This document shows, piece by piece, positions 6,888-12,024 of a stretch of 12,024 nucleotides of DNA. The stretch is from Campylobacterota bacterium (lineage in GTDB: Bacteria; Campylobacterota; Campylobacteria; Campylobacterales; JAADDG01). Numbering within the stretch: position 1 is the first letter of the stretch; each line of letters begins with the position of its first letter. The stretch covers positions 1-12,024 of the forward strand of contig JAADDG010000137.1 of the NCBI GenBank assembly GCA_013154075.1, in the 5' to 3' direction. The notes under the pieces were generated by a model. It saw only the letters and a list, made by a program, of their open reading frames with translations. It had not been told where the DNA came from and did not search any database. The position numbers and the translations under genes were made by a program.

Positions 6888-7630
6888 TTAAAACTCTCCA
6901 CAAGATTTCCTACAAGCAGATTCCATCCGTCTACCAGGACGAAAAGTAGCAGTTTGAAAGGCAGACTTATCATAACTGGAGGAAGCATCATCATACCCAT
7001 ACTCATCAAAACCGAGCTTACCACCATATCCACTATAAGAAAGGGCAGATATATCAAAAATCCTATCTCAAAAGCCGTTTTAAGCTCGCTTATCATAAAT
7101 GCCGGTATGGCTATGGTAAGAGGAACGTCTTTGATATTTTTGGGATTTGGAAGTTTTCTTATTCTAAAAAAGAGGGCAAGATCCTTCTCTCTTGTATTTC
7201 TTATCATAAACTTTTTAAAAGGCTCCACACCTATCTCGAAAGCCTTCTCATAGCCTATCTTTTTGTTCATATAGGGAACTATCGCTTCGTCATAAGCCTT
7301 TTTGGCTACAGGCTCCATAATAAAAAACGTTAAAACCAAAGCCAGGGATACAAGAAGTTGGGAAGGAGGCATCTGCTGTGTGCCAAGAGCGCTTCTTAAA
7401 AAGGAAAAGACTACTATTAGTCTTAGAAAGCTTGTCATCACCAAAACAAGAGATGGAGCCAAAACCAGCAGGGTTAAAACGATGATGAGATTTAGGCTCG
7501 TTACCAGATCTTTGGGTTCGTTCGGTGCCGAGAGAGATAGATTTACGGTAGGGATAGTGACCGTATCGGCTGCAAAAAGGGATAGGGATAAAGATATTAA
7601 AATAGTTGTTATGAAAAGATATTTTTTTAT
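6884..7630 (-). CDS. fliP: FliP, flagellar type III export gate protein (non-canonical AUA start)
   Basis: FliP pentamers with FliQ and FliR form the export gate of the flagellar secretion system in the inner membrane. Family motifs include SFLRLIVVFSFLRSALGTQQ, LALVLTFFIMEPV, AIPAFMISELKTAFEIGFLI and SMGMMMLPPVMISLPFKLLLF. The first ordinary start in frame is TTG 7462, inside the protein, which would leave 192 aa and lose the signal peptide and first helix. The frame extends upstream through KDLVTSLNLIIVLTLLVLA and a good signal peptide (KKYLFITTILISLSLSLFAA) to an ATA at 7630-7628, with GGGAGG 6 nt before it (7642-7637). Started there, the protein is 248 aa, the normal family length (about 245). 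No ATG, GTG or TTG exists between that ATA and TTG 7462, nor back to the upstream stop at 7681-7679. AUA is therefore the best start, though an error or mutation of ATG is possible. The stop overlaps trmA. Confidence 0.9.
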   Translation of the reverse strand: MKKYLFITTILISLSLSLFAADTVTIPTVNLSLSAPNEPKDLVTSLNLIIVLTLLVLAPSLVLVMTSFLRLIVVFSFLRSALGTQQMPPSQLLVSLALVLTFFIMEPVAKKAYDEAIVPYMNKKIGYEKAFEIGVEPFKKFMIRNTREKDLALFFRIRKLPNPKNIKDVPLTIAIPAFMISELKTAFEIGFLIYLPFLIVDMVVSSVLMSMGMMMLPPVMISLPFKLLLFVLVDGWNLLVGNLVESFK

Positions 7631-7636
7631 CTTACG

Positions 7637-7642
7637 CCTCCC
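7637..7642 (-). promoter_or_regulatory. Ribosome binding site that decides the fliP start
   Basis: GGGAGG on the minus strand lies 6 nt before the ATA at 7630. It is the only strong Shine-Dalgarno sequence near the fliP N-terminus and fixes the start at a non-canonical codon. Confidence 0.7.
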
Positions 7643-7704
7643 TTTGGAAAAATATTTTAGACTATAACAAATATCTACTCAAAGATAGATTAATTTTCCA
7701 AAGG
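7641..7704. repeat. 11-bp inverted repeat flanking the fliP leader
   Basis: CCTTTGGAAAA (7641-7651) and TTTTCCAAAGG (7694-7704) are exact reverse complements separated by 42 nt. A second short inverted pair lies inside (ATCTA 7673-7677, TAGAT 7686-7690). The fliP-proximal arm covers two bases of the fliP Shine-Dalgarno. It may act as an operator or, in a transcript running in from the upstream gene, as a leader structure. Confidence 0.6.
7661..7671 (-). promoter_or_regulatory. Possible extended -10 promoter of fliP
   Basis: The minus strand reads TTTGTTATAGT here, near the extended -10 TTTGnTATAAT common in Campylobacterota, whose -35 boxes are often absent. It would give a leader of roughly 24 nt to the AUA start. 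No sigma-54 (GG-N10-GC) or sigma-28 signature was found. Confidence 0.35.
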
Positions 7705-7715
7705 AAGAGACAAAA

Positions 7716-8360
7716 TCAAAAGTGCATCGAAAACGTAGCAAGCATTGCGCTTATTAAAAGTCCTATTCCGAAAGCGCCGTAAGCTCTTCTTAGCCATTTA
7801 TATTTTACATTTATCTCCGCTCCGATTATGTAGAGATGTTTTATGATGTTGTCGTTTATCTCTTTTTGATTTTTTATAACTTCGTTCATCTCTTTTAAAT
7901 AATCTTTGGGGCTTTTAGAGATCATATCCTGAAAATAGAGAACCGAGCTGTATTCGGGAAAATCGCTTCTGTTTTTGAAAAGGTGCTCTTTGAATCTCGG
8001 TCTAATGGCCAAAATACCAAGCAGTATGGAGATGAGGCTGGTTATGATGATGGCGTTGAAGGGATATATCATCTTTTCATCATTTAGCATAAATCCGGAA
8101 GCCGTCATGATAACCGTCAAAATAAAGCCGTTTACGGATATTAGAATGCTTGCTTTCGTATCGGCTAAAGAGGTTAGCTCAAGGTTTGATTTTAGGGCGT
8201 TTCTAAAGAGAGTGTCTACGGTTTTTAGCTTCTTTTCTTCTTTCTTTTTTTTCTTTTTTTTGTCGTTTTTATCAAAGCTTTTAGATTCTTCGACGCTTTT
8301 TAGATATTCTAAAAAATTTATTTGACCGTTGTTTTCATTATTTAAAATCGGCTTAGTCAT
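7716..8360 (-). CDS. PycTM-like (DUF5706) three-helix membrane protein
   Basis: The 214-residue product has a charged, lysine-rich N-terminus (residues 31-46 include seven consecutive Lys at 34-40), then two close membrane helices (about 71-91 and 99-119), a cytoplasmic linker with a helix (about 135-185) and a third membrane helix (about 193-211). LTSLADTKASILISVNGFI at 62-80 and ILAIRPRF at 116-123 resemble the family named for the membrane effector of Pycsar anti-phage systems, in which cCMP or cUMP made by a cyclase triggers membrane damage. That identification is from memory of the family pattern, not from a search. No nucleotide cyclase lies beside it: the neighbours are fliP and, divergently, the coiled-coil/HtrA operon. 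It could be an orphan effector or a relative with another job. The ATG has only a weak GAGAG ribosome binding site. Confidence 0.65.
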   Translation of the reverse strand: MTKPILNNENNGQINFLEYLKSVEESKSFDKNDKKKKKKKEEKKLKTVDTLFRNALKSNLELTSLADTKASILISVNGFILTVIMTASGFMLNDEKMIYPFNAIIITSLISILLGILAIRPRFKEHLFKNRSDFPEYSSVLYFQDMISKSPKDYLKEMNEVIKNQKEINDNIIKHLYIIGAEINVKYKWLRRAYGAFGIGLLISAMLATFSMHF

Positions 8361-8581
8361 TTTGTCTCTCTTTTCGATAATTTTTATTGTTTCTTATAAT
8401 ATCGTCAGAAAAAATATCTAACTTGAACTTTTAATATTTGTAATTTTATCAATTTAACCTTAAATAAATATTTTATATGATTTAAATTATTCTTACATAA
8501 AAAAGAGTTTTTATTACGATTTCGTTCAATTTTCATTCTAAAAAAGGTAAAATTAGAGAAATTCAAATAGAAGGAGAAGCG
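8361..8581. other. AT-rich divergent intergenic region
   Basis: This 221-nt stretch separates two divergent genes. It is extremely AT-rich, with no convincing RNA gene, repeat or ORF. On the minus strand a TATTAT (8401-8396) could be the -10 of the PycTM-like gene, without a good -35. A plus-strand TATAAT at 8395-8400 has no good -35 and is 180 nt from the nearest plus-strand gene. Confidence 0.5.
8525..8553 (+). promoter_or_regulatory. Candidate promoter of the coiled-coil/HtrA/SPFH operon
   Basis: TTCAAT (8525-8530) and TAAAAT (8548-8553) are 17 nt apart. Transcription would begin near 8560, about 20 nt before the ATG at 8582, with AAGGAG (8571-8576) in the leader. The match is moderate but the position is right. 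Confidence 0.4.
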
Positions 8582-8818
8582 ATGGTAGAGTTTTTGAAGA
8601 AAGTTACAGATTGGGTTTTGCAAAAAGAGGAAGAGGCTGCGAACAATTGTAAAATAGACGTAGAAGACGTTCAAAAGCAAATAGACGTAGTTACCGAAAA
8701 GAGAGATAAACTTCAAAAAGAGTGTGAAGAGAATTTGGCCGAATTAAATAGAATCTTAAAGAGATTGGAGATCATAAAAGCCAAAGGCGAATCTTGCGAT
8801 ACGGACGATAACGGTTAA
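8582..8818 (+). CDS. Small acidic coiled-coil protein, unknown function
   Basis: The 78-aa product is preceded by AAGGAG with 5 nt spacing, so it is a real gene. Residues 1-20 form an amphipathic helix (MVEFLKKVTDWVLQKEEEAA). Residues 26-68 are a heptad-like Lys/Glu-rich coiled coil. The tail (CDTDDNG) is acidic. Three cysteines (23, 48 and 72) are present. There is no signal peptide or membrane segment, so it is probably cytoplasmic. It sits 20 nt upstream of the HtrA-like gene and is probably co-transcribed with it. I do not recognise the family. A role as an adaptor or regulator of the following membrane proteins is only a guess from position. Confidence 0.75.
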   Translation: MVEFLKKVTDWVLQKEEEAANNCKIDVEDVQKQIDVVTEKRDKLQKECEENLAELNRILKRLEIIKAKGESCDTDDNG

Positions 8819-8838
8819 ATTCGAAAAGAGTAAAAACG

Positions 8839-9942
8839 ATGAGCGCCCGAAGGCTGTTTGCTTATACTATCTCTTTTATGCTTCTTATTTTGGCATGGAG
8901 AATCGCTCCTATAATAGAGGTGATGATAAGCGCCAAGCCAAAACCGATTACTCCCAGAGGGGAACTTGCCGCTATAGAGAAGACCAATATCTCTATTTTC
9001 GAGCATAGCAAAGATAGCGTGGTTTATATTTCCACTCTTCAAACGGTAGTGGATCCTTGGAGCAGAAGCGTTTGGGATGTGCCAAGGGGTACCGGAAGCG
9101 GTTTTGTGTGGGATAAGTTCGGTCATATCGTTACTAATTTTCACGTGATTGAGGGAGCAAGCAGTGCGAGAGTGAGACTTAGCAACGGAGTGGACTATCC
9201 CGCCACTCTTGTAGGAGCCGATCCTTCTCATGATCTGGCCGTTTTGAAGATAGATCCGGTTTTAAACGTAATGAAGCCCGTTATTATAGGAGACAGCAAG
9301 AGTTTGAAAGTAGGGCAGATTGTTTATGCGATAGGTAATCCTTTCGGGCTTGACTGGACTATGACGATGGGAATCATTTCCGCTTTGGATAGGGTGATAG
9401 ATGAGGAGAGCGGAGCGAAGATAAAACACGCCATTCAAACGGATGCCGCTATCAATCCGGGAAATTCAGGAGGACCCCTTTTGGATAGTGCGGGCAGAGT
9501 GATAGGCGTAAATACCGCTATCTACAGCCCTTCTGGAGCGAGTGCCGGAATAGGTTTCGCGATACCCATCGATCTTGTAAATAGGGTGGTTTCCCGTCTT
9601 ATAGCTTACGGCCGTTACGTAAAGCCCTCTTTGGGAATAGAGAGTGACGATAGAGTAAATGCCATGCTAAAAAGAAGGTACGGTATAGAGGGTGTGGCGG
9701 TATTGAGTGTGAGAGTGGGAAGCGGAGCTTATAAAGCCGGACTTGTGCCCGCTAAATTCTATCCTGACGGAACTTTTGAGTTTGGAGATATTATTTTGAA
9801 GGTAAACGGTAAAAGGGTAAAAAGTCTTGAAGAGCTCGATGAGGTTTTGGATAATTTTTCCATAGGAGATAGGGTTGTTTTGGAAGTTTTAAGAGGGGAT
9901 AAAACTATTGAGCTTCCTGTAATTTTGGCAAGGGGAGGTTGA
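8839..9942 (+). CDS. DegS-like membrane-anchored HtrA serine protease with one PDZ domain
   Basis: Periplasmic trypsin-like protease of the HtrA family. Residues 6-30 are an uncleaved N-terminal anchor (LFAYTISFMLLILAW). The protease domain spans about 50-255 with the triad His102 (TNFHVIEG), Asp132 (SHDLAVLKI) and Ser210 (NPGNSGGPLL), all present, so it should be active. GTGSGFVWD at 84-92 and YAIGNPFGL at 163-171 are further family marks. A single C-terminal PDZ domain follows at about 265-362 (GDIILKVNG, VVLEVLRG). One PDZ plus a membrane anchor and 367 aa resemble DegS more than DegP, but no RseA/sigma-E pathway is visible, so I give no symbol. The ATG at 8839 has a weak ribosome binding site (AAAAGAG) and lies 20 nt after the coiled-coil gene. 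An SPFH gene follows 53 nt downstream. Confidence 0.93.
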   Translation: MSARRLFAYTISFMLLILAWRIAPIIEVMISAKPKPITPRGELAAIEKTNISIFEHSKDSVVYISTLQTVVDPWSRSVWDVPRGTGSGFVWDKFGHIVTNFHVIEGASSARVRLSNGVDYPATLVGADPSHDLAVLKIDPVLNVMKPVIIGDSKSLKVGQIVYAIGNPFGLDWTMTMGIISALDRVIDEESGAKIKHAIQTDAAINPGNSGGPLLDSAGRVIGVNTAIYSPSGASAGIGFAIPIDLVNRVVSRLIAYGRYVKPSLGIESDDRVNAMLKRRYGIEGVAVLSVRVGSGAYKAGLVPAKFYPDGTFEFGDIILKVNGKRVKSLEELDEVLDNFSIGDRVVLEVLRGDKTIELPVILARGG

Positions 9943-9956
9943 TTTTGTTATAGATT

Positions 9957-9989
9957 CTTCCGATATTGCATTAGCGACAATATCGGAGG
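9957..9989 (+). promoter_or_regulatory. Hairpin hiding the ribosome binding site of the SPFH gene
   Basis: Left arm 9957-9968 (CTTCCGATATTG) pairs with right arm 9978-9989 (CAATATCGGAGG) over 12 bp with one G-T pair and a 9-nt loop. The right arm holds the GGAGG Shine-Dalgarno at 9985-9989, only 6 nt before ATG 9996. TTTTCT follows the stem, so it could also act as a weak terminator or attenuator. Translation of the SPFH gene should need the stem to open. Confidence 0.75.
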
Positions 9990-9995
9990 TTTTCT

Positions 9996-11735
9996 ATGCT
10001 CGGTACCATTCTTTCGATTCTTATATCTTTAGTTATAGGAATAATTCTATTCGTAAAATCCGACTCTTTCAAAGATATCTTTGCGAAATTCGGTATTAAA
10101 GACGCTTCTTTAGTCTCGAATCTTACAAAAGCTATCGGAGTTTTAATCATACTTCTAAGTATTCTAAGCACCTCTTTTACTTATATAGATAGGGGATATA
10201 CGGGACATCTGGTAAAAAAGTTTTTGGGTAAAAGCTTGAGAGATGGCAAAATTATAGCCACCAAAGGGGAGCTTGGAAGACAGGCTGAAATACTTCCTGA
10301 AGGTCTTCACTTCAAACCCTTTTTAAACATAATCTATAAAGTCGAAAAAGTTAGAAATATAGTTATTCCCCCAAACAGTATAGGAATATTGACGGCGAGA
10401 GACGGAGAGCCTCTTGATGATATCGTGAGTAAAGATTGGGTGGAGATAGTGGCTAAAAAAGATCCTTTGAAAGTTTCTCGAAAAGAGAGAGACGAGATTT
10501 TCAAAAAGATGCTAAACGCTAAATATTTTATAGAGCATGGAGGCAAAAAAGGTCCTCAACTAAACGTTTTGAAACCCGGAGAGTATAGATTAAATCAATA
10601 TCTTTTTAGCGTCAGAATCAAAAGGGCTATAAATATTCCTGCCGGATTTGTGGGAGTGGTGACAAGCAAAACGGGAGATAACTATCAAGGGGTCAAACTC
10701 TCCACCGCAGGAGACTCTTTGGCCACTCCGGTGGTTCCGAAAGGATATAAGGGAGTTTGGAGTGAAGTTTTGCTTCCGGGAACTTACTATGAATATGCCA
10801 ACGATATAGCTTATAAAATTACTCCTTTCGATACGAGAGTAAAAACTTGGGCTTATAAAGGCGGATTTAGTGACAAAGAGATAGAGGTGTTTTTGACTCC
10901 GGACGGGAAAGTGGCTCAGAAGATGAAAAGCAGAAACATTCCCGTTCCAAAAGGTGTCGCCGATAAGGCGATAGATATAAAGAGCAAAGACGGCTGGGTC
11001 GTGTATGTGGAGGCGAGACTCCAAGTACAGGGAGAGCCCAAATACGCTCCAAAAATCGTAGCGAGTGTCGGAAGTTTAGAGGATATGGAGGATAAGGTCA
11101 TAACTCCTATCTTTAGGAGCGTTCTTAGAAATATAGGAGAGAATAAGGATGCGGTGGAGTTTCTAAATCATAGAAGCGCCATAGAGAGCGAGGCTAACAG
11201 GATACTAAAAGAGGAGGCTTTGAAGGCGGGAGTTACGATCAAGGATCTTAGAATCTCTCATATCAACATTCCGCCTGCATTGCTTGTTCCCAAAAAGAGA
11301 AAGCAGCTTGCCGAGCAGATGATAACTACCTATCAAGAGGAGCAAAAAGCCTACGAAGAGCAGATAAAAGCCAACAAAACAAAAGCCGAAGCCGAACAGC
11401 AGGCCAAACTTGTAGAAGCTCAAATCGCAAAGGAGAGAGCAAAAGAGCTAAAAGAGCAAAAGAGACTTTTGGGAGAGGGTGAAAAGCTCTATCTTGAAGC
11501 CGTGGCCAAAGGGCAAAAAGCTCAAGCGGACGTTTTGGGCAAAGATAAAACTTATGAGCTTCAGATGTGGGATAGGACTCTTGCGTTTTTGAAAGATCAT
11601 CCCGATGTTATAAAAAACGTGCCTTTAGTCTATATCAATAAAGCTTCTGGAAACAATGGAAGCGGTTTTGAAGAGGGGGCGGCCATTTTTGCTTTGGAGC
11701 AGATAAAAAAGGCTCAGAAGAATTTGAGTAAATAG
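9996..11735 (+). CDS. SPFH/band-7 domain membrane protein (prohibitin/flotillin superfamily)
   Basis: A 579-aa protein with two N-terminal membrane helices (about 2-20 and 45-63), a long SPFH/band-7 region (about 200-430, including VYVEARLQVQGEPKYAPKIV and LRISHINIPPALLVPKKRKQ) and a Glu/Ala/Lys coiled coil at about 434-512, then a short C-terminal domain ending in IFALEQIKKAQKNLSK. SPFH proteins form large ring or cage assemblies on membranes and often control a membrane protease (as HflK-HflC do for FtsH) or organise lipid domains. The lysine-rich loop between the helices suggests that it is cytoplasmic and that the bulk of the protein is periplasmic, the same side as the HtrA protease encoded just upstream. 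That partnership is inferred from gene order. Residues 65-200 before the band-7 core match no domain I know. Confidence 0.88.
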   Translation: MLGTILSILISLVIGIILFVKSDSFKDIFAKFGIKDASLVSNLTKAIGVLIILLSILSTSFTYIDRGYTGHLVKKFLGKSLRDGKIIATKGELGRQAEILPEGLHFKPFLNIIYKVEKVRNIVIPPNSIGILTARDGEPLDDIVSKDWVEIVAKKDPLKVSRKERDEIFKKMLNAKYFIEHGGKKGPQLNVLKPGEYRLNQYLFSVRIKRAINIPAGFVGVVTSKTGDNYQGVKLSTAGDSLATPVVPKGYKGVWSEVLLPGTYYEYANDIAYKITPFDTRVKTWAYKGGFSDKEIEVFLTPDGKVAQKMKSRNIPVPKGVADKAIDIKSKDGWVVYVEARLQVQGEPKYAPKIVASVGSLEDMEDKVITPIFRSVLRNIGENKDAVEFLNHRSAIESEANRILKEEALKAGVTIKDLRISHINIPPALLVPKKRKQLAEQMITTYQEEQKAYEEQIKANKTKAEAEQQAKLVEAQIAKERAKELKEQKRLLGEGEKLYLEAVAKGQKAQADVLGKDKTYELQMWDRTLAFLKDHPDVIKNVPLVYINKASGNNGSGFEEGAAIFALEQIKKAQKNLSK

Positions 11736-12008
11736 ATATTTGTGGTGTTATCTTAATAAAATAATCTATATAGAGTTACCTAAGCCCTTTCTTTTAAGAA
11801 ATATGGATTTAGAGGAAATGATCGATAAAAGAGAGGGCGAAATTTGGGGTTTTTTTATATCGAAAAAAGATTGCGAAAATTTTCTATGATCTCTCTTTGT
11901 TACAAAAATCTATTTTTTCTTTTTTTATTTTTGAAAAGTGTAGAGTATCACTTGACACTCTCTAAAAAACTTAGCTACAATGTCAAAAAGAGCTAAAAAG
12001 GTTAAAAG
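11736..12008. other. Intergenic region with a weak small frame
   Basis: A plus-strand frame is open from 11740 (TTG) through 11803 (ATG) to TGA 11887-11889; from the ATG it encodes 28 residues (MDLEEMIDKREGEIWGFFIS and on). The open part before the ATG (IIYIELPKPFLLRN) reads like protein, so this may be a gene remnant or a very small gene, but no good ribosome binding site is present. From 11890 to 11940 the sequence is T-rich. No clear terminator follows the SPFH gene. Confidence 0.3.
11952..11981 (+). promoter_or_regulatory. Sigma-70 promoter of the gene starting at 12009
   Basis: A perfect TTGACA (11952-11957) and TACAAT (11976-11981) are 18 nt apart, giving a start near 11988. An imperfect dyad AGTGT-N13-ACACT (from about 11937 to 11959) overlaps the -35 and could be an operator. 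It does not match the CIRCE element. Confidence 0.75.
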
Positions 12009-12024
12009 ATGTCTTTGAAAATGA
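12009..12024 (+). CDS. Start of a gene cut off by the window end
   Basis: ATG at 12009 follows AAGG (11998-12001) with 7 nt spacing and the promoter just described. Only five codons (MSLKM) are visible, too few to identify the product. Confidence 0.55.

Noticed and set aside
6954..7667. Two plus-strand frames opposite fliP
   Set aside because: FliP motifs on the minus strand explain the sequence; the plus-strand products are low-complexity.
7975..8325. Plus-strand frame with a long Phe/Ser run opposite the PycTM-like gene
   Set aside because: The Phe run is the reverse complement of the lysine tract, and there is no ribosome binding site.
8405..8716. Minus-strand 103-codon frame rich in Phe, Leu and Tyr
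   Set aside because: It covers the AT-rich intergenic region and the antisense of the coiled-coil gene, whose own ribosome binding site is good. Its hydrophobicity reflects base composition.
8815..9231. Minus-strand frame opposite the HtrA protease gene
   Set aside because: The HtrA catalytic residues on the plus strand settle the coding strand.
10590..11423. Several minus-strand frames opposite the SPFH gene
   Set aside because: Shadows of a long coding region. None has a start signal or family motif.
11937..11960. CIRCE-like heat-shock operator at the last promoter
   Set aside because: The dyad AGTGT-N13-ACACT does not match the CIRCE consensus in sequence or spacing.
1..12024. CRISPR array, tRNA or rRNA gene, insertion sequence
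   Set aside because: No regularly spaced repeats, tRNA-like cloverleaf, rRNA motif or transposase was seen on either strand.

Overview
The window comes from a low-GC member of the Campylobacterota (Epsilonproteobacteria), probably a deep-branching or vent-type chemolithotroph. The evidence is strong use of AGA (Arg) and ATA (Ile) codons, very tight gene packing with ATGA overlaps, a FliP and a TrmA of the kind seen in that phylum, and a SUF operon. No genus can be fixed from the sequence alone.

Layout. (1) 1-3565, plus strand: the 3' part of a SUF iron-sulfur assembly operon, sufB (5' end outside the window), sufC, sufD, sufE and a sufT-like MIP18/DUF59 gene. Every junction overlaps by 1-4 nt. 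No sufS lies between sufD and sufE. A hairpin terminator at 3571-3594 serves this operon and the convergent genes. (2) 3593-4151, minus strand: a YefM-YoeB type toxin-antitoxin pair with a near-consensus promoter and two TGTACA operator motifs 12 bp apart. (3) 4153-5717, minus strand: an AT-rich gene for a zinc ribbon + transmembrane helix + LVIVD-type beta-propeller protein. It is split by a -1 frameshift at an A9 tract that forms an A_AAA_AAC heptamer directly before a UAA stop. (4) 5781-7630, minus strand: trmA (with RumA-like cluster cysteines) and fliP, overlapping by 4 nt. fliP has no ATG/GTG/TTG that would give the full protein; the best start is AUA. (5) 7716-8360, minus strand: a three-helix membrane protein resembling the PycTM effector family of Pycsar anti-phage systems, with no cyclase gene beside it. 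(6) 8361-8581: a very AT-rich divergent intergenic region. (7) 8582-11735, plus strand: a probable operon of a small coiled-coil protein, a DegS-like membrane-anchored HtrA protease and a large SPFH/band-7 membrane protein. The ribosome binding site of the last gene lies in the 3' arm of a strong hairpin. (8) 11736-12024: an intergenic region ending with a good sigma-70 promoter and the first codons of another gene.

How the genes relate: the SUF genes form one biochemical unit. The HtrA and SPFH genes probably form an envelope quality-control unit resembling, in logic, DegS or HflKC-FtsH. The middle block (TA pair and propeller gene) is more AT-rich than its surroundings and looks like accessory DNA. 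The least explained items are the frameshifted propeller gene, the orphan PycTM-like protein, the AUA-start fliP and the hairpin that hides the SPFH gene's ribosome binding site.
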